This document shows positions 7,772 to 17,089 of a DNA stretch of 45,488 bases, piece by piece. Position 1 is the first letter of the stretch; every line of letters begins with the position of its first letter. The notes below the pieces were generated by a model. The model worked only from the letters and a program-made list of their open reading frames with translations. It was not told the DNA's origin and ran no database searches. The stretch is from WLMZ01 sp037140375 (lineage in GTDB: Bacteria; Actinomycetota; Acidimicrobiia; Acidimicrobiales; Ilumatobacteraceae), in assembly GCA_037140375.1 (NCBI GenBank), contig JBAXER010000015.1, forward strand, positions 1 to 45,488, written 5' to 3'. The position numbers and the translations under genes were made by a program.

Positions 7772-9223
7772 TTAGGCGAGCGGTCGACTCGAGGCAACAA
7801 CCGGTGCAGGCAGGTTTGTCTCGCCAACGAGATAGCGGTCAACGCTTGCTGCGCAGGCCCGACCTTCGGCAATCGCCCACACGATGAGGCTCTGACCGCG
7901 GCCCATATCGCCAGCGACAAACACGCCCGCAACGCTTGAGGCGAAGTCGTCGCTGCGCCGAACGTTGCCGCGCTCATCGAGGGCGACACCGAGCTGCTCG
8001 AGCCATGAACCCTTTTCGGGGCCAACGAAACCAAGTGCGAAGAACACCAAATCGGCGGGCAGCTCGCGATCGGTGCCCTCGATCTTGGTGAACTTGCCGG
8101 CGACCATCTCGACCTCGTGAATCAACAACGCACGCACGTTGCCGTGGTCGTCGCCGAGGAAGCGCTCTGTGTTCACGCTGAACACGCGCTCGCCGCCTTC
8201 TTCGTGAGCCGACGAGGTGCGCATGATGAGGCTCCACTGCGGCCACGGGTTCTCGCTGGCACGCGCAGCTGGAGGCTGCGGCAAAATCTCGAGTTGCGTG
8301 ACCGACGCAGCGCCTTGACGCAGCGCCGTGCCGAGGCAGTCGGCGCCGGTGTCGCCTCCGCCGATAATGACCACATGTTTGCCCGCCGCATCGATGGACG
8401 AATCAGCCGTGTCACCCTGCTGCACTCGGTTAGCCAATGGCAGGTATTCCATCGCCTGATAGATGCCGGCGAACTCGCGCCCAGGCACTGGAAGATCTCG
8501 CCATGCCGTGGCGCCACATGCCAACACCACAGCATCGTTGGTAGCGAGCAACACGTCGATGTCGATGTTCTCACCGACGACGGCGTTGGTGCGGAACTCG
8601 GTGCCCTCTGCTTCCATCTGTGCGACACGGCGATCGACATGATGCTTTTCGAGCTTGAACTCGGGGATGCCATAGCGCAACAGGCCACCAATGCGGTCGG
8701 CGCGCTCGAGCACCACAACGTCGTGCCCGGCGCGGGTGAGTTGCTGTGCGGTGGCCAGTCCGGCGGGACCGGAGCCAATGACCACAACGCGCTTGCCGGT
8801 CTTCACCGAAGGCAACTGCGGGATAACCCAGCCTTCGCTCCATGCACGGTTGATGATCTCGACTTCGACCTGCTTGATGGTGACAGCATCGGCGTTGATG
8901 CCAAGCACACACGCCGACTCGCATGGAGCCGGGCAGAGTCGACCGGTGAACTCGGGAAAGTTATTCGTGGCGTGCAAGCGATCGATGGCGTCACGCCAAT
9001 GGTCGCGGTACACCAGATCGTTCCAGTCGGGAATCAGGTTTCCGAGCGGGCAGCCGTTGTTGCAAAACGGAATACCGCAGTCCATGCAACGGCCAGCCTG
9101 AGTGGTGACCTTGGCAATATCGAACGGCTCGTACACCTCTTTCCAGTCGCGCAGGCGCACCGGCACCGGGCGGCGAGAAGGAGTGTCGCGTTGCCATTTC
9201 AAGAACCCTGTGGCTTCACCCAT
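7772..9223 (-). CDS. gltD: Glutamate synthase small (beta) subunit
   Basis: 483 residues from ATG 9223. This subunit takes electrons from NAD(P)H through FAD and passes them to GltB for reductive synthesis of glutamate from 2-oxoglutarate and glutamine. The N-terminal iron-sulfur region has Cys at 46, 49, 54 and 58 and a second group at 97, 101 and 105. The FAD dinucleotide loop GSGPAGL is near residue 151 and the NADPH loop GGGDTGADC lies in the second half. The start overlaps the gltB stop (TGATG). GGAG at 9232-9235 is 8 nt from the ATG, which favours this ATG over the GTG three bases upstream. Length is normal for the family. Confidence 0.97.
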   Translation of the reverse strand: MGEATGFLKWQRDTPSRRPVPVRLRDWKEVYEPFDIAKVTTQAGRCMDCGIPFCNNGCPLGNLIPDWNDLVYRDHWRDAIDRLHATNNFPEFTGRLCPAPCESACVLGINADAVTIKQVEVEIINRAWSEGWVIPQLPSVKTGKRVVVIGSGPAGLATAQQLTRAGHDVVVLERADRIGGLLRYGIPEFKLEKHHVDRRVAQMEAEGTEFRTNAVVGENIDIDVLLATNDAVVLACGATAWRDLPVPGREFAGIYQAMEYLPLANRVQQGDTADSSIDAAGKHVVIIGGGDTGADCLGTALRQGAASVTQLEILPQPPAARASENPWPQWSLIMRTSSAHEEGGERVFSVNTERFLGDDHGNVRALLIHEVEMVAGKFTKIEGTDRELPADLVFFALGFVGPEKGSWLEQLGVALDERGNVRRSDDFASSVAGVFVAGDMGRGQSLIVWAIAEGRACAASVDRYLVGETNLPAPVVASSRPLA

Positions 9224-12200
9224 CACACACTCTCCATCACTCGAGCATTGGTTTGTTCTTCGCTCAGACCAGCGGCCTGCGCGTCGCGGATGACTGTGAG
9301 CACCCGCTTGTAATCACGTGGCATCACCTTGCGGAACGAGCTCGCTGCTTCATCCCAATTCGCAACGACCCGAGCGCCCACCGTTGATCCGGTGAGATCG
9401 GCGTGTCGCTGCACGATGCCCGACAAGAACGACATGTCGTCGCTGTCGAGCGGTTCGAGATCGACCATGTCGTAGTTCACCAACGCGGCGAAGGTGTTCG
9501 ATGGGTCGTACACGTAGGCGATGCCGCCGCTCATACCGGCCGCGAAGTTGCGGCCCGTAGGGCCAAGCACGACCACTCGCCCACCGGTCATGTACTCGCA
9601 GCCGTGGTCGCCGATACCTTCGACAACCGCAATGGCTCCCGAGTTGCGAACGCAGAAACGCTCGCCGACGACACCGCGCAAGAAGATCTCTCCGCCGGTG
9701 GCGCCATATCCGATGACGTTGCCGGCAACGACGTTGTCTTCGGCCACGAATGTCGCTCGGCGATCAGGGTGCACGATGACGCGGCCGCCACTGAGGCCCT
9801 TACCCACATAGTCGTTGCCATCGCCTTCGAGGCGCATCTCGATGCCGGCAGGCACGAACGCTCCGAAGCTCTGTCCGGCCGAACCGCGGAAGTGAACCTT
9901 GATGGTGCCATCAGGCAGGCCTGCGCCGCCCCACTTCTTGGTGACTGCGTTTCCGAGCATCGTGCCGACAGTGCGGTTCACGTTGCGAATCTGCATCTCA
10001 AACGCCACCGGAGTTGCGTTGTTGATGGCATCTTGTGACCGCGCCATCAGTTGCTGATCGAGGGCGATGTCGAGGCCATGATCCTGCACGACCGACTGAT
10101 GCATCGTCTGGCCGTAAGGGTTTTGAGGCACGGCAAGGATCGGGCTGATATCGAGACCCGAGGCCTTCCAGTGATCAACCGCTGCACGGGTATCGAGCAT
10201 CTCAACGTGGCCGATCATTTCGGTCATCGTGGCGAAGCCGAGGCGTGCCATCAGTTCGCGAACCTCTTCAGCGATGTATTGCATGAAGTTCACGACGAAC
10301 TCGGGCTTACCGCTGAACCGAGCACGAAGCTCAGGGTTCTGCGTGGCGACGCCAACTGGACACGTGTCGAGATGACACACACGCATCATCACGCAACCGC
10401 TGACCACCAAGGGGGCGGTTGCAAAACCGAACTCTTCAGCGCCAAGCAATGCGGCAACAACCACATCGCGACCGGTCTTGAGCTGACCATCGGTCTGCAC
10501 CACAATGCGATCTCGCAGACCGTTGAGCAGCAGGGTCTGCTGAGCCTCGGCGAGACCCAGTTCCCATGGTCCACCGGCATGCTTCAACGACGTGAGTGGC
10601 GATGCGCCTGTGCCGCCATCGTGACCGCTGATGAGCACAACATCGGCCTTCGCCTTGCTCACTCCTGCCGCCACCGTGCCGACGCCCATTTCGGCGACGA
10701 GCTTCACATGCACACGAGCAACTGGATTGGCGTTCTTGAGGTCGTGGATGAGCTGCTTGAGATCCTCGATCGAATAAATGTCGTGATGAGGCGGTGGGCT
10801 AATGAGACCAACGCCGGGCGTGCTGTGACGCGTCTTGGCAATCCACGGATACACCTTGTGGCCCGGCAACTGTCCACCCTCGCCAGGCTTGGCGCCCTGC
10901 GCCATCTTGATCTGCAGATCATCGGCGTTCACGAGGTATTCGCTGGTGACACCAAAGCGGCCGCTGGCCACCTGCTTGATGCTGCTGCGGCGCTGCGGAT
11001 CGTGCAAACGGTCGCTATCTTCGCCACCTTCGCCGGTGTTGCTCTTCGCGCCGATGGAGTTCATCGCGATAGCCAACGTCTCGTGAGCCTCGGCGCTGAT
11101 GCTGCCGTAGCTCATTGCACCGGTGGAGAAGCGCTTGACGATTTCGCTTACTGGCTCAACGTCGTCGATCGAGATTGGCTCGCGAGTGCTGTTGTCGAAA
11201 TCGAACAGGCCGCGCAAGGTGGCCAACTTCTTCGACTGGTCGTCGACCAACGCGGTGTACTGCTTGAAGATGTCGTAGCGCTTTGCCCGCGTGGCGTGCT
11301 GCAGCTTGAACACCGTCTCTGGGTTGAAGAGGTGCACTTCGCCTTCGCGACGCCACTGATATTCGCCACCGAGTTCGAGCTTGCGATGCGCACGCTGCTC
11401 TGGGTTCGACGGATACGCATGAGCGTGGCGGGCAGCCACCGCGGTTGCGATGTGCTCGATACCGATGCCGCCGAGGCGGCTGACTGTGCCCGTGAAGTAC
11501 TGCTCGACGAGGTCTTGACCCAAACCAATGGCCTCGAAGATCTGCGCGCCCGTATACGAAGCCACGGTGCTGACGCCCATCTTCGACATCACCTTCAACA
11601 CGCCCTTACCACTGGCCTTAATGAAGTTCTTGAGGGCCTTGTGCGCATCCATGCCGCCCAAGCCATTGAGGTCTTCGCGAATCATGTCTTCGATGGATTC
11701 GAACGCAAGGTACGGGTTGATTGCTCCGGCGCCGTAGCCCACCAGCAATGCCATGTGGTGCACTTCGCGTGCATCGCCACACTCGACAACGAGGCCGACC
11801 TGGGTGCGCTTCTTCTCACGAATCAGGTGGTGATGGACCGCAGCGGTAAGCAGCAGCGATGGAATCGGTGCAAGCACTTCGTCGCTGTTGCGGTCGCTGA
11901 GCACGATGATGCGCGCACCATCGTCGATGGCCTTGCTCACCTCTGAGCGAATGGCATCGAGCGCACGAGACAGAGCAAGACCGCCACCGGCAACTCTGTA
12001 CAGACCGCTGATGGTCACAGCCTTGAGCTGAGGGTGCTGGTTGTCGTCGTTGATGTGGATGATCTTGGCGAGTTCGTCGTTATCGATCACGGGGAACGGC
12101 AACACCAGCTGACGGCAGCTGTCTGGGCCGGGCGCAAGCAAGTTGTGCTCGGGACCAACCGTTGAGCCAACGGCAGTGACAACCTCTTCGCGAATCGCGT

Positions 12201-13779
12201 CGAGCGGCGGGTTGGTGACCTGCGCGAACAGTTGCTGGAAGTAATCGAACAACAGCCGCGGCCGATCGCTGAGCGCAGCGATTGGTGTGTCTGAGCCCAT
12301 CGAGCCGAGCGGCTCTGCGCCGGCTTTGGCCATTGGACCCACGATGATCTTGAGTTCTTCGTGCGTGTAACCAAACACCTGCTGGCGACGCAACACGCTG
12401 AAATGACTGAACTCGACATGCTCACGCGCTGGCAGGTCGTTGAGCTCAACCAAACCTTGATCGAGCCACTCCTGATAGGGATGCTCGCTAGCCAGACCGC
12501 TCTTCACTTCGTCGTCGCTCACAATGCGACCCTGCGCAGTATCCACGAGGAACATGCGCCCGGGCTGCAAGCGACCCTTCTTCACGACGCGCGCTGGATC
12601 GATGTCGATCACGCCGGTCTCGCTCGCCATCACCACGAGATCGTCGTCGGTGACCCAGTAACGTCCGGGGCGAAGCCCGTTGCGGTCGAGCACCGAGCCA
12701 ATCACGGTGCCATCGGTGAATGCCACGTTGGCGGGGCCATCCCATGGCTCCATCAACGACGAATGGAACCGATAGAACGCACGCCGCGCCGGGTCCATGT
12801 TGGTGTTGTTCTCCCACGCTTCGGGGATCATCATCAGCATTGCGTGCGGCAATGAGCGGCCGGCAAGGTGCAACAGTTCGAGTACTTCATCGAAGCTCGC
12901 CGAGTCAGATCCACCAGGGGTACAAATTGGGAAGGCGCGTTCGAGACCGGGCAGCATGCCGCTGCTGAGCAACGCTTCGCGCGTACGCATCCAGTTGCGG
13001 TTGCCCTGCACCGTGTTGATCTCACCGTTGTGTGCGATGTAGCGATACGGGTGCGCTAGCGCCCAACTGGGAAACGTGTTGGTACTGAAGCGACTGTGCA
13101 CCAAGGCCAACGCACTCTCGACGCGCTGGTCGCTCAGGTCGGTGAAGAACACCGCCAGCTGCGGCGTGGTGAACATGCCTTTGTAGATCATTGTCCGACT
13201 CGACAGCGACGGGAAATACGTTTCCTGCTCGGCTGCAAGCTCGTGCTCAATGCGCTTGCGAGCAACGAAGAGCTTGCGATCAAGATCGAGGCCACTGGCC
13301 GCGCCGGTGCTTGCGTCGGCAACGAACAACTGACGAATGATCGGCATTACCTGGCGAGCACCTGCACCAAGGCACGACGGATCGACTGGCACACTGCGCC
13401 AGCCAAGGGCGCGTAGACCCTCGTCGGCAAGCAGCGACTCAATCGATGCTGCAGCCTTGTCGGCGTCGTTGGCATCGGCTGGCAAGAAGGCAAGACCGGT
13501 TGCGTAGCTGCCAACAGCGGGCAGTTCGAAATCGACCACGGCGCGCAGGAACGCGTCGGGAATCTGGATCAGGATTCCGGCGCCGTCGCCAGTGTCGGCC
13601 TCGGCTCCGGTTGCGCCTCGATGCTCCATGTTGCACAGCGCAGCGATTCCCATCGACACGATGGCGCGGCTGGGCACACCTTTGATGTTGGCAACGAACG
13701 ACACGCCGCAGGCGTCGTGTTCGAACCGTGGGTCATAGAGCCCATAGGGCGCGGGGTAATTGTTGTGCATCGTCCACAT
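9223..13779 (-). CDS. gltB: Glutamate synthase large (alpha) subunit
   Basis: 1518 residues, full length. The N-terminal class II glutamine amidotransferase begins at Cys24 (HDACGVSF) after a propeptide of about 23 residues that is normally cleaved. The central domain, the FMN-binding synthase domain and the C-terminal glutamate-synthase beta-helix (GXXGG repeats near the end) follow in the usual order. The 3Fe-4S cluster motif is visible as CVMMRVCHLDTCPVG. Ammonia released from glutamine is channelled to the FMN site, where 2-oxoglutarate is converted to glutamate. It forms an operon with gltD (1-base overlap). The 125-bp spacer upstream holds a plausible promoter. An in-frame ATG at 13770 is an alternative start. 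Confidence 0.97.
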   Translation of the reverse strand: MWTMHNNYPAPYGLYDPRFEHDACGVSFVANIKGVPSRAIVSMGIAALCNMEHRGATGAEADTGDGAGILIQIPDAFLRAVVDFELPAVGSYATGLAFLPADANDADKAAASIESLLADEGLRALGWRSVPVDPSCLGAGARQVMPIIRQLFVADASTGAASGLDLDRKLFVARKRIEHELAAEQETYFPSLSSRTMIYKGMFTTPQLAVFFTDLSDQRVESALALVHSRFSTNTFPSWALAHPYRYIAHNGEINTVQGNRNWMRTREALLSSGMLPGLERAFPICTPGGSDSASFDEVLELLHLAGRSLPHAMLMMIPEAWENNTNMDPARRAFYRFHSSLMEPWDGPANVAFTDGTVIGSVLDRNGLRPGRYWVTDDDLVVMASETGVIDIDPARVVKKGRLQPGRMFLVDTAQGRIVSDDEVKSGLASEHPYQEWLDQGLVELNDLPAREHVEFSHFSVLRRQQVFGYTHEELKIIVGPMAKAGAEPLGSMGSDTPIAALSDRPRLLFDYFQQLFAQVTNPPLDAIREEVVTAVGSTVGPEHNLLAPGPDSCRQLVLPFPVIDNDELAKIIHINDDNQHPQLKAVTISGLYRVAGGGLALSRALDAIRSEVSKAIDDGARIIVLSDRNSDEVLAPIPSLLLTAAVHHHLIREKKRTQVGLVVECGDAREVHHMALLVGYGAGAINPYLAFESIEDMIREDLNGLGGMDAHKALKNFIKASGKGVLKVMSKMGVSTVASYTGAQIFEAIGLGQDLVEQYFTGTVSRLGGIGIEHIATAVAARHAHAYPSNPEQRAHRKLELGGEYQWRREGEVHLFNPETVFKLQHATRAKRYDIFKQYTALVDDQSKKLATLRGLFDFDNSTREPISIDDVEPVSEIVKRFSTGAMSYGSISAEAHETLAIAMNSIGAKSNTGEGGEDSDRLHDPQRRSSIKQVASGRFGVTSEYLVNADDLQIKMAQGAKPGEGGQLPGHKVYPWIAKTRHSTPGVGLISPPPHHDIYSIEDLKQLIHDLKNANPVARVHVKLVAEMGVGTVAAGVSKAKADVVLISGHDGGTGASPLTSLKHAGGPWELGLAEAQQTLLLNGLRDRIVVQTDGQLKTGRDVVVAALLGAEEFGFATAPLVVSGCVMMRVCHLDTCPVGVATQNPELRARFSGKPEFVVNFMQYIAEEVRELMARLGFATMTEMIGHVEMLDTRAAVDHWKASGLDISPILAVPQNPYGQTMHQSVVQDHGLDIALDQQLMARSQDAINNATPVAFEMQIRNVNRTVGTMLGNAVTKKWGGAGLPDGTIKVHFRGSAGQSFGAFVPAGIEMRLEGDGNDYVGKGLSGGRVIVHPDRRATFVAEDNVVAGNVIGYGATGGEIFLRGVVGERFCVRNSGAIAVVEGIGDHGCEYMTGGRVVVLGPTGRNFAAGMSGGIAYVYDPSNTFAALVNYDMVDLEPLDSDDMSFLSGIVQRHADLTGSTVGARVVANWDEAASSFRKVMPRDYKRVLTVIRDAQAAGLSEEQTNARVMESV

Positions 13780-13841
13780 CCACAGAAGTCGGTTTGGCTT
13801 GGTGGACGCTCGGGACGACGCTGGCCCGAACGGTCGCCGTC

Positions 13842-13870
13842 ATGCTACGGGAACGGCGGACTTTCGACAA
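13842..13870 (-). promoter_or_regulatory. Candidate sigma-70-type promoter for gltBD
   Basis: On the minus strand TTGTCG (13870-13865) and TAGCAT (13847-13842) are separated by 17 bp. Each matches the -35 or -10 consensus at four of six positions, and the pair lies about 63 bp upstream of the gltB start. This is a modest match found by eye. Confidence 0.3.
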
Positions 13871-13904
13871 TCAATTATTTGGCAACATCAGCGTTGACCA
13901 TTGC

Positions 13905-14726
13905 TCAATCGACGAAGCGTGGCTCACGGTTTTCGAAGTTGGCGGTGACAGCCTCAACCTGGTTTGCTGAGCCGATCTGGGCACCGATCACGCGACGCTC
14001 TTCGGCGAATTGCTCGGCAGCACCAGCGTTGGCAATGCGGTTGAAGAGCTCTTTCGATCCGCGCACGGCACCCGGGCTGCGACTCGAGATCTCGTGGGCC
14101 ATGGCCAAGGCGTCTTCGAGTGGCGTGTCGCTGAGGCGCGTGGCCAGACCCAACTCGAAGGCTTCGCGGCCGGTGAACACCCGCGCCGTGAACGTAAGTT
14201 CCTTGGCGATGTCGGGGCGCACCAACGACGACAGCACCTGTGTGCCGGTCATGTCAGGCACGAGGCCCCAGTGCACTTCGCGTACGGACATCTTGGTGTC
14301 GGGATGCACAATGCGAATGTCGGCGCCGAGTGCGATCTGAATGCCGCCACCCAATGCGTGGCCATGGACGGCGGCGATCACCGGAACCGGAATCTCCTGC
14401 CACACCCAAGCCACTTGCTGACCGAGGTGGGTAATGCGCCCAGCTTTCATCGCGCCAGGGTTGCCGTTGTCGCCATCGGCTGCGGCGTCGTCGGCCGATG
14501 CGCCACCGGCCATCGCCTGAAACGAGCTGAAGTCGAGTCCGGCACAGAACGATGCGCCTTCGCCCGACAGAACCACCACGCGCACGCCAGGCTCAGTCTT
14601 GAGCCGCTCGCCGGCTGCGGCGATTGCAGAGAACATGGCACCGTCGAGCGCATTGCGCTTATCGGGCCGGTTCATACGAACGTCGGCAACACCATTGGTA
14701 ATAGAGATTGATACGCGGTCAGACAT
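13905..14726 (-). CDS. Crotonase-family enoyl-CoA hydratase/isomerase
   Basis: 273 residues with the crotonase fold. The oxyanion-hole segments are SFCAGLDF (59-66) and GHALGGGIQIAL (122-133). The first catalytic Glu of classical enoyl-CoA hydratase is replaced by Gln130. Glu150 (VREVHWG) and Asp158 (LVPDMTGTQ) match the Glu and Asp of dienoyl-CoA isomerases. This argues for an isomerase or another crotonase reaction rather than plain hydration, acting on an enoyl- or dienoyl-CoA in fatty-acid breakdown. It contains an Ala/Asp-rich insertion at about 72-92. It is divergent from a nitroreductase gene with a 45-bp spacer. Family call strong; substrate inferred only loosely. Confidence 0.88.
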   Translation of the reverse strand: MSDRVSISITNGVADVRMNRPDKRNALDGAMFSAIAAAGERLKTEPGVRVVVLSGEGASFCAGLDFSSFQAMAGGASADDAAADGDNGNPGAMKAGRITHLGQQVAWVWQEIPVPVIAAVHGHALGGGIQIALGADIRIVHPDTKMSVREVHWGLVPDMTGTQVLSSLVRPDIAKELTFTARVFTGREAFELGLATRLSDTPLEDALAMAHEISSRSPGAVRGSKELFNRIANAGAAEQFAEERRVIGAQIGSANQVEAVTANFENREPRFVD

Positions 14727-14771
14727 CTCCTCAGTCTGACAGAGCAGGCCTATTCATGGCACACTGCGACG

Positions 14772-15422
14772 ATGAATCTGAACCTTTCGGCCGATGAAGT
14801 CCTCAACACAACTCGCTCCGTTCGCAAGCGCCTCGACTTCGATCGGCCTGTTGAGCGCACGGTTGTCGAAGAGTGTCTCGAGATCGCACTGCAGGCGCCA
14901 ACCGGCTCAAACAGCCAGGGTTGGCACTGGTTCGTTGTTGAGGACGCGGCCAAGAAGAAGGCCCTCGCCGACATCTACAAGACCAACTTCATGCAGTACG
15001 CACAGAACCCTCGTAGCGCCGGATACGCCGAAGGCGACATGCGCGCCGAGCAGGCTGGTCGAGTCACCGAATCAGCGATGTACCTCACCGAGAACTTCCA
15101 CCGCGCGCCGCTCATGCTCATTCCTTGCATCACGGGCCGCCTCGACAACGCGCCGGTGATGGCCGCCGCAAGCGCGTGGGGATCGTTGTTGCCCGCCGTT
15201 TGGAGCTTCATGCTCGCCGCCCGCGAACGCGGCATCGGTTCCGCGTGGACCACTATTCACCTGATGAACAACGGCGAGCGCGAAGCAGCCGACATTCTCG
15301 GCATCCCGTTCGACGAAGTCACGCAGGGCGGCTTGTTCCCCATTGCATACACGATCGGCACCGACTTCAAGTCGGCCAAGCGCATGCCGCTCGCGCCCGT
15401 GCTGCACTGGGACAAATGGTGA
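14772..15422 (+). CDS. Nitroreductase family FMN oxidoreductase
   Basis: 216 residues of the nitroreductase fold. The N-terminal FMN-phosphate segment is TRSVRKRLDF, followed by the FMN-contact loop APTGSNSQGWHW, the dimer helix GSLLPAVWSFMLAARERGIG and the C-terminal LFPIAYTIG. Such enzymes use NAD(P)H and FMN to reduce nitro groups, quinones or enones; no specific substrate can be read. The next gene (ComB-like) starts inside its last codons, so the two are probably co-transcribed. Unrelated in sequence detail to the second nitroreductase at 20206. Confidence 0.9.
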   Translation: MNLNLSADEVLNTTRSVRKRLDFDRPVERTVVEECLEIALQAPTGSNSQGWHWFVVEDAAKKKALADIYKTNFMQYAQNPRSAGYAEGDMRAEQAGRVTESAMYLTENFHRAPLMLIPCITGRLDNAPVMAAASAWGSLLPAVWSFMLAARERGIGSAWTTIHLMNNGEREAADILGIPFDEVTQGGLFPIAYTIGTDFKSAKRMPLAPVLHWDKW

Positions 15423-16201
15423 CAGCAGGTCACCTGCACAACAGCCAGCACGGCTTCGCATACCGCTTCGATTGGGGCACCGAAGGCCTCGGCGCATTGG
15501 CACCCCATGTCGACGTGGTCATCATCGTCGACATCCTTCGCTTCACCACAGCTGTATGCGCCGCGCTCGAAAGCGGATGCACCGTGCTTCCCTACCCATG
15601 GGCTGACGACCAGCTGCAGGCATACGCCGCTGCGAACAACGCCGCGTTCGCCGGGCCTCGTGAAGATAGCGGCTACTCGTTGTCGCCCACAGATCTGCTG
15701 ACATCTGAATCTGGATCGCGCATCGTGTTGCCATCGCCAAACGGTTCGGCGCTGTCGTTTGCTGCCCGCGAATTGGGAGCCCATCGTGTACTCGCCGGAT
15801 CGCTACGCAACGCAACCGCCACCGCACGCCACGCCCTCGCCATCGCCCGAGGGGGCAAGGACTATCAGCCCTCCTTCGGTGTCATTGCGGCAGGAGAACG
15901 GTGGGGCGACCCCGCTGGGGCAATGAGGCCAGCCATCGAAGACCTGATCGGTGCAGGCGCTGTACTCAACGCACTCGACCCTTCTGGCGCGGTAGCAACG
16001 CCGTGTTGCTCACCCGAGGCTGCCGCTGCGCGCGCTGCTTTTCATCAAGCCCGCCCACGCTTGTTCGACGCACTCTGCGCATCGGGTTCGGGCCGAGAAC
16101 TGCTTGCTCGCGGTTACGAAGACGACATCGCCACCAGCGCCGCTGTTGATGTCACCGAGGTCGTTGCCGAACTGGTTGGAAACGCATTCCAACGAGCCTG
16201 A
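15416..16201 (+). CDS. comB: ComB-like 2-phosphosulfolactate phosphatase family protein
   Basis: 261 residues from ATG 15416, overlapping the nitroreductase stop by seven bases; GTG 15419 is an equally good start with a GTGA overlap. Segments typical of ComB are visible: an N-terminal VVIIVDILRFTTAV strand-helix, LPSPNGSALS, GSLRNATATA, VIAAGERW and EDLIGAGAVL. In methanogens ComB removes phosphate from 2-phosphosulfolactate during coenzyme M synthesis with a Mg-dependent mechanism. Many bacteria without coenzyme M keep a homologue of unclear role. No other sulfolactate or coenzyme M gene is seen nearby. It converges on phzF with only 9 bp between them. Confidence 0.8.
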   Translation: MVTAGHLHNSQHGFAYRFDWGTEGLGALAPHVDVVIIVDILRFTTAVCAALESGCTVLPYPWADDQLQAYAAANNAAFAGPREDSGYSLSPTDLLTSESGSRIVLPSPNGSALSFAARELGAHRVLAGSLRNATATARHALAIARGGKDYQPSFGVIAAGERWGDPAGAMRPAIEDLIGAGAVLNALDPSGAVATPCCSPEAAAARAAFHQARPRLFDALCASGSGRELLARGYEDDIATSAAVDVTEVVAELVGNAFQRA

Positions 16202-16210
16202 CGCCTCGGC

Positions 16211-17050
16211 TTACAAATCAACCGTGCCACTCACGCATGTAACGCAGTGGCCGCCGACCCAAGTGTCGTCGCCGTCGTTGTCGGTGCTGATGTACACGCG
16301 CCCGGCGCGCCCGAGTGCGGCACCTTGGCTTGCCATGTACGGAGCAACGACTCGAGATGTCCGTAGCAGCCACTGCGCCACCGAGGCGTTGAGGCTTCCG
16401 GTAACCGGATCTTCTACCGTGCTGCCATCCTTCGTGAAGAAGGCGCGCACCTCGTACGCGCTCGGCGAGCCAGGCGGATACATGCCAACGACTCCGATGT
16501 CGAGGCCTTCGACATGCGTCGGCTTCAGCGCAAGCACGGCCTCAGCGTCGCGGAGCATGACCGCCACCCAGCCAGGGCCATTGTCGACCCATTGGCTGTC
16601 GACGATGGCGGAGCTTTCTATGTTGAGCACTCTCGCGATCTGAGCCACGGTCGCGTCGTTTACTGGGCCATCACGCCGCAGCGGTGGAGCAGCGAACGCC
16701 AATTGTTGATCTGATCGCCGCACCCGAATCAGCCCGGCACCGCACTCTTGCACCACCACCCCTGGCTGCTTCGACACTCCCCCGCCGAGCAACCACGCGT
16801 GGCACGAACCCAACGTTGGGTGGCCAGCGAACCCAAGCTCAACCGTGGGTGTGAAGATACGCACCCGATAGTCGGCCCCAGGGTCTGAGGGCGCCAGCAA
16901 GAACGTCGTCTCGGAGAGGTTCGTCCAGTGGGCAAAGCGTTGCATCGCATGGGTCGAGAGCCCCTCGCCATCGCACACAACTGCCAATGGATTACCGAGA
17001 TAGGCCTCAGCGGTGAACACATCAACTTGAACAAACCTACGACTGCGCAT
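16211..17050 (-). CDS. PhzF family isomerase/epimerase
   Basis: 279 residues from ATG 17050. It shows the two-lobed diaminopimelate-epimerase-like PhzF fold: VQVDVF at the start, the catalytic Glu47 in NLSETTF, the glycine-rich segment ELGFAGHPTLG and the second lobe motif EDPVTGSLNAS. PhzF-type proteins shift double bonds or epimerise small acids; most members outside phenazine clusters have no known substrate, and no phenazine genes are present here. It follows the GntR gene on the same strand after 39 bp, so the two may be co-transcribed. No clear ribosome-binding site; a TTG two codons upstream is a weaker start. Confidence 0.87.
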   Translation of the reverse strand: MRSRRFVQVDVFTAEAYLGNPLAVVCDGEGLSTHAMQRFAHWTNLSETTFLLAPSDPGADYRVRIFTPTVELGFAGHPTLGSCHAWLLGGGVSKQPGVVVQECGAGLIRVRRSDQQLAFAAPPLRRDGPVNDATVAQIARVLNIESSAIVDSQWVDNGPGWVAVMLRDAEAVLALKPTHVEGLDIGVVGMYPPGSPSAYEVRAFFTKDGSTVEDPVTGSLNASVAQWLLRTSRVVAPYMASQGAALGRAGRVYISTDNDGDDTWVGGHCVTCVSGTVDL

Positions 17051-17089
17051 CAGCAAAGTGTGTCAGTTCAATACGGACGCGACCACGAA

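Noticed and set aside
10051..11946. Long open frame (631 codons) antisense to gltB
   Set aside because: It lies wholly inside an unmistakable glutamate synthase gene and its translation has no recognisable domain.
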